Source of the DNA: an uncultured Comamonadaceae bacterium
GTDB taxonomy: Bacteria; Pseudomonadota; Gammaproteobacteria; Burkholderiales; Burkholderiaceae
Length of the DNA: 49,467 bases
Assembly (NCBI GenBank): GCA_946482595.1
Contig: CAMLSD010000024.1
Coordinates: 1-49,467, forward strand
Direction: 5' to 3'
Below the pieces are notes generated by a model. That model saw only the letters and a program-made list of their open reading frames with translations, did not search any database and was not told the DNA's origin. Of this stretch, positions 26,385 to 35,552 are shown one piece after another; position 1 is the stretch's first letter; each line of letters starts with the position of its first letter. Made by a program: the position numbers and the translations under genes.

Positions 26385-27341
26385 ATGAACGCCGGCCTGG
26401 CCCGCGACGAACTGCTGCCACGCCCGCCCGACGCGCGCGGGCGCGGGCTGGTGCTGGCCGTCCTGATCCACCTCGTGCTGGTCGGCGCGCTGACGCTGGG
26501 CGTCAACTGGAAGTCCAGCGAGCCTGACGCGGTCGAGGCCGAACTCTGGGCCAGCGTGCCGCAGGCGGCCGCCCCCGCCCAGGCGGCCGAGCCCGAGCCC
26601 CCCGCCCCACCGCCGAAGCCGCAGCCCCGCCCCGAGCCCGTCAAGCCCCCACCACCGGTCCAGCAGCAGGCCCCCGATCGCGAGGCCGAAATCGCACTCG
26701 AGAAGCAGCGCAAGGAACGCGAGGCCCGCAAGCTCGAGCAGGAACAGCGCGAGCGGGAGCAGCGCGAGAAGCAGGCCCGCGAACGCCGGGAAGCCGAGCG
26801 CAAGGAGGCTGAACGCAAGCAGGCCGAGCTCAAGCGCAAGCAGGACGAAGCCGAGCGGCTCAAGCGTGAACAGGCCGAAAAGCTGGCACAGCAGAAAAAG
26901 GCCGAGGCCGAGCGCAAAGCCCGTGAAGAAAAGGCCCGCCTGGCCGCCGAGCAGCAAAAGCGCATCGAGGCCCTGCGCGAAGAGCGGCTGGCCCGGCTCA
27001 CCAGCCAGGCCGGCAACGGCACCCAGGCCACCGGCGTGGCACAGAGCAGCAATACGGGTGCGGGCTCACCGTCGGCAGGCTGGGTCGGCCGCCTGCGCGC
27101 CAAGGTCAGGCCGAACATCGTCTTCACCGACGCCTACACCGGCAACCCGGCGGCCGAGGTCGAAGTGCGCGCCGCCCCGGACGGCACCATCCTCGGCACC
27201 CGCCTGGTCAAGCCCAGCGGCCATGCCGAATGGGATCAGGCCGTGCTGCGAGCCCTCGACAAGACCCAGACCCTGCCGCGCGACGACAACGGCCGCGTGC
27301 CGTCGTCGTTCGTGATCACCTTCAGGCCGCGCGATCTCTGA
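26385..27341 (+). CDS. tolA: Tol-Pal energy transducer TolA
   Basis: A 318-residue TolA. Start at 26385 directly follows tolR. One membrane helix at 21-40 is followed by a Pro-rich stretch and a long Lys/Glu/Arg/Ala coiled region (about 100-215) that spans the periplasm. The C-terminal domain (about 235-318) begins with WVGRLRAKVRPNIVF and ends SFVITFRPRDL, as in betaproteobacterial TolA/TonB. tolB and pal, normally next, are absent; a gene on the other strand ends 24 nt downstream. Confidence 0.95.
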   Translation: MNAGLARDELLPRPPDARGRGLVLAVLIHLVLVGALTLGVNWKSSEPDAVEAELWASVPQAAAPAQAAEPEPPAPPPKPQPRPEPVKPPPPVQQQAPDREAEIALEKQRKEREARKLEQEQREREQREKQARERREAERKEAERKQAELKRKQDEAERLKREQAEKLAQQKKAEAERKAREEKARLAAEQQKRIEALREERLARLTSQAGNGTQATGVAQSSNTGAGSPSAGWVGRLRAKVRPNIVFTDAYTGNPAAEVEVRAAPDGTILGTRLVKPSGHAEWDQAVLRALDKTQTLPRDDNGRVPSSFVITFRPRDL

Positions 27342-27346
27342 CATCG

Positions 27347-27366
27347 GGCCGGCCGTGCGCCCGGCC
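27347..27366. terminator. Shared hairpin between tolA and the convergent flavoprotein gene
   Basis: GGCCGG (27347-27352) and CCGGCC (27361-27366) form a stem with an 8-nt loop in the 24-nt gap between converging genes. There is no T tract, so it is a candidate bidirectional terminator by position. Confidence 0.4.
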
Positions 27367-28481
27367 TACGCCATGGCCGGCGCGACGCGGAACGAGTCGA
27401 TGAAGCGCTGGTCGATGTGGCGCTTCCAGCGCCATGCAAGGCCACCCAGCCAGGGTGGTGACGCCCAGTCGCCCCAGGCCGCGATGGCCTCGCGGTTGCC
27501 GCAGTCGAGCAACTGCAGCGCGCGGCGCTGCGGTCGGTAGGGTTTCAGGGTCTGGTGGGCCAGCAAGGCGCGCAGGTTGGCGGCCAGCACCGGCCCGGCC
27601 CGAACCGCATGCACACCATTGCGAGGGTGGGGTTCGTCGACCCGCGACGACACGTCGCCGCAGGCGAACACCTCCGGGTGTGAACTCGACTGCAGGCTGG
27701 CCACGGTGGCGATGAAGCCGTCATCCGCGGTCTGCAGGCCGCTGTCGGCCACCCACGCGGGAGGCACTGCCCCGGTGGCCAGCAACGGTGCGTCGCAGAC
27801 CAGCCGGGCGCCGTTGCTGAGCACGACCTCACCGTCGAGCAGTTCTACGCAGTCCTCGGGCAGCACCGTGATCTGACGAGCTCGCAAAGCGGCATGGCAG
27901 CGCGCCCTGAGCTGCGGCGAGTGACGGCCCAGCAGGCCGGCGCGCCCGCTCACCAGGCTCACCCGGGCGCGCCCGGCCAGGCGGTGCGCCACCGCCATGG
28001 CCATCTCGACCCCCGCCGCACCACCGCCGATCACGACCACATGGAGTGGCTTGTTGTCTGCCAGGGCCACGACCTGGGGCCAGAGCTGCGCAAACACCTG
28101 CAGCGGTTTCACGAACAGGCCCTGCGTCTGCGCCCCGGGAATGCGCTTGCGGTCCATCACGGCCCCGGTGTCCAGGCTCAGGACGTCATAGTCCAGCGTC
28201 TTGCCGTCGGCCGTGTTCAGCTTGCGCTGAGCCGCGTCCAGGCTGGCCAGGCTGCCCAGCACCACCTCGATGCCGCCGTCGCGTGCCAGTGCGGCCGCGT
28301 CGATGCAGGTCTGTTCGAAGCTGCAGTGCCCGGCCACATGGGCCGGCAGCATGCCGGAATAGACCTGTTGCGGCGAGGGCGTGAGCAGGCGCAGCCGCAC
28401 GCCGGGCATCGGGGTGCGGCCCCAGTCCTTCAGCACTTGCAGGTGCGCGTGACCCGCCCCGACCAGCAGCACCTGCTTCAT
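27366..28481 (-). CDS. FAD-dependent pyridine-nucleotide oxidoreductase, SelD-associated type
   Basis: A 371-residue flavoprotein of the NDH-2/SelD-N-terminal-like group. FAD site GAGHAHLQVL at the start, NAD site VVVIGGGAAGVEMAMA near 150, and the FAD-contact VFACGDVSSRV late. The opening GAGHAH and YSGMLP are typical of the oxidoreductase that in many bacteria is fused to selenophosphate synthetase; here it stands alone and no selD is in view. There is no redox CxxxxC. It is the last of twelve tightly packed minus-strand genes and overlaps the DUF3047 gene by 4 nt. Substrate unknown. Confidence 0.85.
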   Translation of the reverse strand: MKQVLLVGAGHAHLQVLKDWGRTPMPGVRLRLLTPSPQQVYSGMLPAHVAGHCSFEQTCIDAAALARDGGIEVVLGSLASLDAAQRKLNTADGKTLDYDVLSLDTGAVMDRKRIPGAQTQGLFVKPLQVFAQLWPQVVALADNKPLHVVVIGGGAAGVEMAMAVAHRLAGRARVSLVSGRAGLLGRHSPQLRARCHAALRARQITVLPEDCVELLDGEVVLSNGARLVCDAPLLATGAVPPAWVADSGLQTADDGFIATVASLQSSSHPEVFACGDVSSRVDEPHPRNGVHAVRAGPVLAANLRALLAHQTLKPYRPQRRALQLLDCGNREAIAAWGDWASPPWLGGLAWRWKRHIDQRFIDSFRVAPAMA

Positions 28482-29248
28482 GGCCGTGCTCCCGTGCCCG
28501 CAAGGTGCCGCAGGCCCGCCACCCGGCTCACCGCATGACCGCCGGTGTTGTCGGTGTCAGCCCCGATCGCAATGGCCTGCAGGGGCGGCACCTCGGCGCT
28601 TTCGACGCCAAAGGCCTGGAGGAAGTCGGCTGCGAGGTCGCGGGACTCGCTCTGCCAGGCACCGGGCGGCTCATCGCCCGCGCCACGCAGCACCAGGTAG
28701 CGCACCCGCCGGCTGTATGCGTTGTCGAGCCATGTACCAGTCGGTTGTACCGGGTCGCGCACGTAGCACAGTGTTGCCGCCGGCAGCGGCTGATCGGTCC
28801 GGGCGCGAGCCAGCCGCAGCAACTGCCGCTCGACGAAGGGCACACGATCGAGCGGCATGTCGAACAGCGCGCACACCTTGACGCTGGTGTCGTCCGCCTC
28901 ACGGGTGCGCAGATCGGCCGCATCGGCAAACCGCTCGACCTGCCATTGCCAGCTCAGCACCCCCGCGGCACCCCCCAGCGGATGGACCAGGTTGCCGTAG
29001 GCACCGCGCGCCTCGATGCGCACCGCGGTCCGCCCGTCATGCCGCTCGACTGAAAAGCGGGTGGCCGGCAGGCGTTGCGACGGCAACCCGGCCGGACGCC
29101 AAGGCGGCTCGATCGCACCCTGGACCGTCGCCGCAAACCCTGCCAGTGGCCGGACCTGCGCCTGGCTCGCGACGGACCCGAGCCCCGCGACAACCATGAT
29201 CAGCGCGCCCATCACCGGCCTGCACGCCCCCGCCCTGCCTTCATGCAC
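28478..29248 (-). CDS. DUF3047 periplasmic protein
   Basis: About 256 residues if read from the GTG at 29248, which overlaps the upstream stop (GTGCATGA) and has GGAG nearby; an ATG at 29212 is the alternative. A signal peptide follows (MGALIMVVAGLGSVASQA). The mature chain has the DUF3047 pattern: LSWQWQVERFADAADLRTRE, DDTSVKVCALFD, and RYLVLRGAGD with RDLAADFLQAFG. DUF3047 has no known activity; its fold is thought to be beta-rich. Its place between two flavoprotein genes suggests an envelope role in the same process. Confidence 0.75.
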   Translation of the reverse strand: MHEGRAGACRPVMGALIMVVAGLGSVASQAQVRPLAGFAATVQGAIEPPWRPAGLPSQRLPATRFSVERHDGRTAVRIEARGAYGNLVHPLGGAAGVLSWQWQVERFADAADLRTREADDTSVKVCALFDMPLDRVPFVERQLLRLARARTDQPLPAATLCYVRDPVQPTGTWLDNAYSRRVRYLVLRGAGDEPPGAWQSESRDLAADFLQAFGVESAEVPPLQAIAIGADTDNTGGHAVSRVAGLRHLAGTGARP

Positions 29249-31394
29249 CACCACGTCTCCATTCGAAATACCGCTGCAACCACTGCAGCACCCGCTCGGG
29301 CTTGTGAGCCTTTTTCCACTCGCCCGCCGCATACTTGTTGGCTTCTGACAGTGTCGGATACGTGTGGATGGTTCCCAGGATACGGTTCAGGCCCAGGCCG
29401 TGTTTCATCGCCAGCACGAACTCCGCCAGCAGCTCGGCCGCATGTGCACCCACGATGGTGACGCCCAGGATGCGGTCGCGTCCCGGCTCGGTCAGCACCT
29501 TGACGAAGCCTTCGGCGGCCGAGTCGGCGATGGCGCGGTCCAGGTCGTCGATGCCGTAGCGCGTCACCTCGAAAGGCACGCCACGCGCACGGGCCTCATC
29601 TTCGCTCAGACCCACACGGGCGACCTCCGGGTCCACGAAGGTGGTCCACGGGATCACCCGGTAGTCGGCCTTGAAGCGCCGCAGGTCGCCGAACAGCGCA
29701 TTCACCGCGGCATACCAGGCCTGGTGGGCGGCGGTGTGCGTGAACTGGAAGGGCCCGGCCACGTCGCCGGCAGCCAGGATGTTGGGATACAGCGTCTCGA
29801 GGTACTCGTTGGTGTCGATCACCCGGCGTCCTGCCGCAGCAGGAATGCCCAGTGCCTCCAGGCCATAGCCTTCCAGTCGAGCGACGCGGCCCACGGCACA
29901 CAGCAGCACGTCGAACTCGATGGCCACCTCACCGGCGGCACTGCGCGCCCACAGGGTGTGCCCCTCGAAGCGCAGGGCCTGGTGGCCGGTCAGCACGCGC
30001 ACGCCGTCGGCCTCCAGCGCGTGCTGCACGGCCTGCGCCACGTCGGTGTCCTCGCGCCCCATCAGCCGCGGGGCCATCTCGACCTGGGTGACCTGCGAGC
30101 CCAGGCGGGCAAAGGCCTGGGCCAGCTCGCAGCCGATCGGGCCGCCCCCCAGCACCAGCAATCGCCTCGGCCGCTCGCTCAGGGTCCACAGCGTGTCCGA
30201 GGTCAGGTAGCCGGTCTGCTCGATGCCCGGCAGCGGTGGCACGAACGGCTGTGCGCCCGCGGCGATGACGATGCTGCGGGTGGTGAGGCGGCGCGTGCCG
30301 CCCTGCGCATCGGTGATCTCCACCGTCCAGGGGTCGACGATGCGGGCCCGGCCGATGGCCACGTCCACACCCAGGCCGGTGTAGCGCTCGACGGAATCGT
30401 GCGGCTCGATGTCGGCAATCACACGCTGCACACGGGCCATCACGGCCGCGAAGTCGATCTCGGGTTCAACGTCCTTCAGCCCGAAGCGGCCTGCGTGGCG
30501 CATCTCGTGGGCCAGTCGGGCGCTGCGAATCAAGGCCTTGCTCGGCACGCAGCCGTAGTTCAGGCAGTCGCCGCCCATGCGGTGCGCCTCGACCAGCGTC
30601 ACCTTGGCGCGTACCGTCGCGGCAATGTAGGCACTGACCAGCCCGGAGGCACCGCCGCCGATCACCACCAGGTTGCGATCAAAACGGCGCGGTCGCCGGC
30701 CGCGCCAGGGCGCGTAGACCCGCATGCGCTTCCAGGCTTCGAGCACGCGGCGCGCCAGCAGCGGAAACACCCCCAGCAGGGCAAACGAGGCCAGCAAGGC
30801 GGGCGAGACGATGCCCGCCAGTGTGTCGATGCGGGCCAGTTGCGTGCCCGCATTCACGTACACCACCGTGCCGGCCAGCATCCCCACCTGACTCACGAGG
30901 TAGAAGGTCGACGCCTTCATCGCCGTGAGGCCCATGGCCAGGTTGATGATGAAAAACGGCACCAGGGGCACCAGTCGCAGGGTGAACAGGTAAAACGCAC
31001 CCTCGCGCTTCACGCCGGCGTCGATCTGCGCCAGACGAGCGCCAAACCGCGTCTGCACCATGTCTCGCAGCAGATAGCGCGACACCAGGAAGGCCAGGGT
31101 GGCGCCCACGCTGGACGCAAACGACACCAGCACCGTCCCCCACAGCAGACCGAACACCGCACCACCGGCCAGGGTCAGAATGACCGCGCCGGGGAGCGAC
31201 AACGCCGTGACCGCCACGTAGACCAGCGCATAGGCCCCTGCCATCCAGAACGGGTGCGCCTGCCGCCAGGCTTCCAGCTGGGCCCGGCTGGCCTTGAGCG
31301 ACTCCAGGCTCATGTAGCGGCCGAGGTCGAAAGCGAAGAACAGCACCACGGCCAGCACCGCGCTCAGGATCAACAGCAATTTGCGCCAGGGCAT
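29241..31394 (-). CDS. TVP38/VTT membrane domain fused to a mercuric-reductase-like flavoprotein
   Basis: A 717-residue fusion. The start at 31394 has GGAG about 10 nt upstream and clears the preceding stop. Residues 1-225 form a TVP38/TMEM64 (VTT) membrane domain with several helices and LRLVPLVPFFIINLAMG. Residues 240-717 are a class I disulfide reductase: FAD site VVIGGGASGL near 246, redox pair Cys277 and Cys282 in GGDCLNYGCVPSKAL, NAD site VLGGGPIGCELAQAF, and a dimerisation region with IHTYPTLSEANKYAAGEW, where mercuric reductases also end. MerA's N-terminal metal domain and C-terminal vicinal Cys pair are absent. Separate E. coli relatives YdjX and YdjZ lie beside ynjABCDEF. Confidence 0.9.
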   Translation of the reverse strand: MPWRKLLLILSAVLAVVLFFAFDLGRYMSLESLKASRAQLEAWRQAHPFWMAGAYALVYVAVTALSLPGAVILTLAGGAVFGLLWGTVLVSFASSVGATLAFLVSRYLLRDMVQTRFGARLAQIDAGVKREGAFYLFTLRLVPLVPFFIINLAMGLTAMKASTFYLVSQVGMLAGTVVYVNAGTQLARIDTLAGIVSPALLASFALLGVFPLLARRVLEAWKRMRVYAPWRGRRPRRFDRNLVVIGGGASGLVSAYIAATVRAKVTLVEAHRMGGDCLNYGCVPSKALIRSARLAHEMRHAGRFGLKDVEPEIDFAAVMARVQRVIADIEPHDSVERYTGLGVDVAIGRARIVDPWTVEITDAQGGTRRLTTRSIVIAAGAQPFVPPLPGIEQTGYLTSDTLWTLSERPRRLLVLGGGPIGCELAQAFARLGSQVTQVEMAPRLMGREDTDVAQAVQHALEADGVRVLTGHQALRFEGHTLWARSAAGEVAIEFDVLLCAVGRVARLEGYGLEALGIPAAAGRRVIDTNEYLETLYPNILAAGDVAGPFQFTHTAAHQAWYAAVNALFGDLRRFKADYRVIPWTTFVDPEVARVGLSEDEARARGVPFEVTRYGIDDLDRAIADSAAEGFVKVLTEPGRDRILGVTIVGAHAAELLAEFVLAMKHGLGLNRILGTIHTYPTLSEANKYAAGEWKKAHKPERVLQWLQRYFEWRRGGA

Positions 31395-31419
31395 GGAATC
31401 GCTCCAGTGGGTGCGTGGG

Positions 31420-32034
31420 TCAGGGCCGTCCGGCAAAGGCCTGCCAGCCCGCCACGATGCGGGTCACGATGGTCAGTGCGCACAGGGCGGCAAACCCCAG
31501 TGCGAGTGCCGGGAAGTGCGCGGGCCACAGGCACATCAGGCTGAAGCAGATCAAGGTCTCGCTGCCTTCGGTCAGGCCACCGAGGTAGTAGAAGCCCTTG
31601 GACGGATAGGCGGTGCTGCTCAAACCGCGCCGCGCCGCCAGCACCGCAAATGCCAGGAAGCTGCTGCCGGTGCCCATGAACGCCGCCAGCAGCACGGCCG
31701 CCGCCAGCGCGTTGCCGGACGGATCAGCCAGTGCAAATGCCAGCGGAATGCTCGCGTAGAAGAGGAAGTCGAGCGTGATGTCCAGGAAGGCACCGCGGTC
31801 GGTCGGTGTGGTCAGGCGAGCGACGGCGCCGTCCAGTCCGTCGAACAGCCGGCTGAGCCACATCAGCGCCAACCCCCAGCCCGGTCGCCCCGCAGCAATG
31901 GCCGCAGCCGCCCCCAGGCCGGTGGCAAAACCGAACCAGGTGAGCGTGTCGGCATGGCAACGTGCTGCCACCAGGCGGCGAGCCATGGCATCGATCCCCG
32001 GCCTGAGCCAGGCCAGCGCAATGCGGTCAAGCAT
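31420..32034 (-). CDS. CDP-alcohol phosphatidyltransferase, YnjF-like
   Basis: A 204-residue integral membrane enzyme. The family signature is complete: DGLDGAVARLTTPTDRGAFL followed by DITLD, giving the D-G-x2-A-R-x8-G-x3-D-x3-D pattern that binds the CDP-alcohol and two metal ions. Several hydrophobic helices surround it. These enzymes transfer a phosphatidyl group onto an alcohol; the acceptor is unknown. E. coli YnjF, of the same family, also follows ynjBCD. The ATG overlaps the ATPase stop by 8 nt (ATGCTTGA). Confidence 0.88.
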   Translation of the reverse strand: MLDRIALAWLRPGIDAMARRLVAARCHADTLTWFGFATGLGAAAAIAAGRPGWGLALMWLSRLFDGLDGAVARLTTPTDRGAFLDITLDFLFYASIPLAFALADPSGNALAAAVLLAAFMGTGSSFLAFAVLAARRGLSSTAYPSKGFYYLGGLTEGSETLICFSLMCLWPAHFPALALGFAALCALTIVTRIVAGWQAFAGRP

Positions 32035-32674
32035 CGGCGGACTCCCCCTGCGCAGCCACCTGCACCACCCTTGCACCTGGCGGCACGTCGGCCACATCGT
32101 GCGTGACCAGCACGGTCGGGACACCACGCCGCGCCAGTTCGGCAAACACCTGCGTGCGGAAGCGCTCTCGCAGCCGCGCATCCAGCCGCGAGAACGGCTC
32201 ATCCAGCAGCAGTGCGCGTGGCGCCGCGAGCAGGGCACGCAGCATCGACACGCGGGCGCGCTGCCCGCCCGACAGCGTGGCCGGCATGCGATCGCCCAGA
32301 CCGGCCAGCGAGGCGTCGGCCAGTGCAGCATCGCAGCGCGCACGGCGTTCGGCGCGCGAGCCGCCGCGCAGCGCGAACAGCAGGTTCTCGCGAACGCTCA
32401 TGTGCGGGAACAGCAGGTCGTCCTGAAACAGGATGCCGACCTGCCGCGCCCCCAGCGGCAGGTGATGGATCTCGCGCCCGTCGAGCAGGATGCGGCCCCG
32501 CGCACTGAACGCCGGGTCCAGCGTACCGCACAGCCAGGCCAGCAGCGTGGACTTGCCCGAGCCGCTGGGCCCCATCACGGCGAGCACCTCGCCCGGCTGC
32601 ACGCACGCATCCAGGCCGTCGAACAACACCCGATCGCCCAGCCGGATGTGGGCCTCCCGGATTTCCAGACTCAT
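32027..32674 (-). CDS. ynjD: ABC transporter ATP-binding subunit, YnjD-like
   Basis: A 215-residue ABC ATPase. Walker A GPSGSGKSTL (about 35-44), Q-loop ILFQDDLLFPHMSVRENL, signature LSGGQRARVSMLRALLA, Walker B ALLLDEPFSRLD and His switch VLVTHDV are all present, so it should be active. Start at 32674 overlaps the permease by 4 nt. The gene order with an upstream double permease and binding protein matches ynjBCD. Confidence 0.92.
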   Translation of the reverse strand: MSLEIREAHIRLGDRVLFDGLDACVQPGEVLAVMGPSGSGKSTLLAWLCGTLDPAFSARGRILLDGREIHHLPLGARQVGILFQDDLLFPHMSVRENLLFALRGGSRAERRARCDAALADASLAGLGDRMPATLSGGQRARVSMLRALLAAPRALLLDEPFSRLDARLRERFRTQVFAELARRGVPTVLVTHDVADVPPGARVVQVAAQGESADA

Positions 32675-34320
32675 CTTGCCCTCCCCTGCCAGGCGGCCCA
32701 GGCCAGCACGATGGCCGGCAGCACCATCTGCAAGGCCGCGAAGGCGGCACTCAGGTGACGCTGGCCGCCGGCGGCCAGCGTCAGCGCCTCCGTGGTGACC
32801 GTGCCCAGGCGCCCGGCACCGACAAACTGCGTCGGCAGGTACTGCGCCACGCTGACGGCAAAGCCGATGGCAAATGCCGAGGCGAGCGGTGCACGCAGCA
32901 CCGGCCACTTGACCCGCACCAGGTGCGCCCAGGCGCCACGGCCCAGCGTGCGCGCTGTCAGGCGCAGGCGATCGTCATAGGCACGGTAGGCCGGCGCCAG
33001 CGCCACCCAGACGTAGGGCGCGACAAACATGAGATGGACCCACCACAGCCCGGCCGGCTGCCCGTCGAGGCCCAGCTGCAGCGCCACCGTGTAGAAGCCG
33101 GCCGACAGCAGCAGCGACGGCAGCACCATCGACGCATAGATCCAGGGCGTGGCCCACGCATCGACACGCGCGGGCAGTGCCTCGAGCCAGGCAACCACCA
33201 GCAACAACGCCGCAGACGATGCACCGGCCGCCAGCAGCGCCGTGCGACTCACCAGCGGTGCGCTGGCCCACACCTGCTCCCAGGCCGACAGCGTGAGCAG
33301 TTCAGGCCGCAAGTCAGGGAAGCGCCAGACGCCCGCCACGGACACCCCGGCCAGCACCAGCACGCAGACCAGGTAAAGCCCTTGCCACAGCGCCACCCCG
33401 GCACGCACGGCCACCTGCGGGCGCAGCCGGCCGATGCCGCCGGGCGGGCGGCGCGGCAGCCCCCGCGCCAGTGCGTGCCGGCGCATGAACCCGGCCACGC
33501 GCCACACACCGAGCAGGGCCAGCATCACCGCCACCCAGGTGCCCACCAGCAGCCACACGGCCGCTGCACCCTGGGCCTGCAGCGTCGGGCTTGCATCGAG
33601 CAGCCACTGCCATGCCAGCACGCCCAGCACCGGCGGCGTGCCTGGCCCCAGGACCACGGCCATGTCGACCACGGTGAGCCCGTAGGCCACCACCGCGCCC
33701 AATGGCCAGGCCAGCGTCGGCACCAGCACGGGCCACAGCACCTGCCAGGCGATCTGGGGCGACGACAGCCCCATCGAGCGGGCCACCCCGATCTGCTGGC
33801 GCAGCACACCCTGCAGCCCGGCGCGCTGCAGGCCGGCCAGTGCGGTCCAGACGAGAAACGGCACTTCCTTGGCGACCAGCCCGGCCACCAGGGCCCAGCC
33901 ACCCGGGTCCTGCACGGTGGCCATATCGGGCGGCTGTTGCCAGCCCAGCCACGGTGCGAGCAGGCGCGCCACCACACCGCTGGGCATCAGCAGCAGCCCC
34001 AGGGCAATGGCAAAGGCCAGGTGCGGCATCGCCAGCATCGGCGCGAGGCGCTGCTGCAGGCGTCGACCGGCATCGCTGCCGACCACGCTGGAGACCACGC
34101 TCAGTGCCAGCACCAGCGAGACCAGGCTGCTGACCAGGCCCACGCGCAGGCCCAGGCCCCACGCGGGCAGCCACTGGCCGTCGGCCCACAGGGCCTGCCA
34201 TGCGGCCACATCGGCGGCCCGCACGGCCGCAGCGGCCACCGCCCAGGCCATCGGCAGCGCAAAGGCCGCGAGGGCCACGGCAACCACCGCAGCCGGCGCA
34301 AGCCAGGGCGTGACCCTCAT
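32671..34320 (-). CDS. ynjC: ABC transporter permease with two fused membrane domains, YnjC-like
   Basis: A 549-residue permease built from two BPD-type membrane domains in tandem (about 1-270 and 300-549), as in YnjC and in iron/thiamine-type transporters. EAA-like loops appear at QIGVARSMGLSSPQIAWQVL and RLTARTLGRGAWAHLVRVKW. About twelve hydrophobic helices are seen. Start at 34320 overlaps the binding-protein stop by 4 nt. Substrate unknown. Confidence 0.88.
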   Translation of the reverse strand: MRVTPWLAPAAVVAVALAAFALPMAWAVAAAAVRAADVAAWQALWADGQWLPAWGLGLRVGLVSSLVSLVLALSVVSSVVGSDAGRRLQQRLAPMLAMPHLAFAIALGLLLMPSGVVARLLAPWLGWQQPPDMATVQDPGGWALVAGLVAKEVPFLVWTALAGLQRAGLQGVLRQQIGVARSMGLSSPQIAWQVLWPVLVPTLAWPLGAVVAYGLTVVDMAVVLGPGTPPVLGVLAWQWLLDASPTLQAQGAAAVWLLVGTWVAVMLALLGVWRVAGFMRRHALARGLPRRPPGGIGRLRPQVAVRAGVALWQGLYLVCVLVLAGVSVAGVWRFPDLRPELLTLSAWEQVWASAPLVSRTALLAAGASSAALLLVVAWLEALPARVDAWATPWIYASMVLPSLLLSAGFYTVALQLGLDGQPAGLWWVHLMFVAPYVWVALAPAYRAYDDRLRLTARTLGRGAWAHLVRVKWPVLRAPLASAFAIGFAVSVAQYLPTQFVGAGRLGTVTTEALTLAAGGQRHLSAAFAALQMVLPAIVLAWAAWQGRAR

Positions 34321-35546
34321 GTACCGTAACGTCGTGTCCACTCGCGCTCAAGTGCCTCGACCCAGCTGGCGTGTGGTTCGGGCAAGGCCGGCGCGGGCTG
34401 GGTCACTGCGCCGGGCACGGCAGCGCCCAGGAAGAGCTGACGCTGCGCGGGCGGCAGCCGATCCACCGCGAGCACGGTGGGGTCACCCCAATGGCGGATG
34501 TCGGCCTTGCGGGCCTGGGCCAGCGGTGACAGCAGGAAGTCGATCGCCACCTGGGCACCTTCGCGAGCGCGGGCGTTGAAGGGGATGCCGATGAAATGCG
34601 TGTTGCCGATGGTGCCGCCACGGTGCTGCCACGCAATGGTTGTGGGCGGCAGCAGCCGCGACGCCACGTGATTGGCCGCCGCATTGGGGTTGAACGTCAG
34701 CGCGATGTCGAGCTCGCCATCGGCCAGCATCTGGCGCAGCGCCGCATCGTTGGCCGGGAACTGCCGCCCCTGACGCCAGAGCTGGGGATGCAGGGCATCG
34801 AGGTAGGCCCACAGGGGCGCCGTGGCCGCGGCAAAGGCCTCGCTGCGCAAGGGCTTGTGGAGCACCGCGCGCACCGGAGTCAGCTCGCTGAGCACCTGTT
34901 TCAGGAAGGTCGTGCCATGAAAGTTCGGCGGCTTGGGATAGGTGAAGCGCCCCGGCCGACGCCGCGCAAATTCGGCCAGATCCTGCACGCTGCCTGGCGG
35001 CTGCGGCACACGTTCGCGGTCGCCGTAGAAGGTGAGCTGGGCCATGCCCCACGGGGCCTCCATGCCGTCGACGGGCTCGGAGAAGTCCACCCGTGTGGTG
35101 GGTTTGCCGTCGACGTCGACCAGGGCATAGGCCGGCAACTGCTCGGCGAACGGGCCGAACAACAGACCCTCACGTTTCATGGCGAGGAAGTTCTCGCCAT
35201 TGATCCAGACCGCGTCGACTGAACCGTCCCGGGTGCGCCCGGCCTGCTTTTCGGCGCGCACACGCTGCACGACCTCGGCCGCATCGGCGATCTTCACATG
35301 CACGAGCTTCACGCCATGACGCTGCTCGATCTCAGCGGCGGCCCACTGCAGGTAGGCGTTGATGCGGTCACTGCCCGCCCAGGCATTGAAGTGCACGGTC
35401 TGGCCACGGGCAGCGGCCTCGATCCGTCGCCAGGCCTCGGACGGCGCCGAGCCCATCGAGGACTGTGCCGAGCCGAGGCCCGGCCATGCCAGGCTGGCCA
35501 GTGCGGTGCAACGAGTGAGGAGTGTGCGTCGTTTCATCGTGGTCAT
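34317..35546 (-). CDS. ynjB: ABC transporter substrate-binding protein, YnjB-like
   Basis: A 409-residue binding protein; Met4 at 35537 is an alternative start. The N-terminus has KRRTLL followed by a hydrophobic stretch ending GLGSAQ, resembling a Sec or weak Tat signal. The mature chain has the family features VHFNAWAGSDRINAYLQW, VDAVWINGENFLAMK and APWGMAQLTFYGD. YnjB-like proteins belong to the class with iron(III) and thiamine binding proteins, but ligand is unproven. It begins 6 nt after the DinB-like gene. Confidence 0.88.
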   Translation of the reverse strand: MTTMKRRTLLTRCTALASLAWPGLGSAQSSMGSAPSEAWRRIEAAARGQTVHFNAWAGSDRINAYLQWAAAEIEQRHGVKLVHVKIADAAEVVQRVRAEKQAGRTRDGSVDAVWINGENFLAMKREGLLFGPFAEQLPAYALVDVDGKPTTRVDFSEPVDGMEAPWGMAQLTFYGDRERVPQPPGSVQDLAEFARRRPGRFTYPKPPNFHGTTFLKQVLSELTPVRAVLHKPLRSEAFAAATAPLWAYLDALHPQLWRQGRQFPANDAALRQMLADGELDIALTFNPNAAANHVASRLLPPTTIAWQHRGGTIGNTHFIGIPFNARAREGAQVAIDFLLSPLAQARKADIRHWGDPTVLAVDRLPPAQRQLFLGAAVPGAVTQPAPALPEPHASWVEALEREWTRRYGT

Positions 35547-35552
35547 GGAGTC

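Noticed and set aside
29241..31394. Mercury resistance (mer) operon
   Set aside because: The flavoprotein lacks the MerA metal-binding domain and C-terminal cysteines, and merR, merT and merP are absent.
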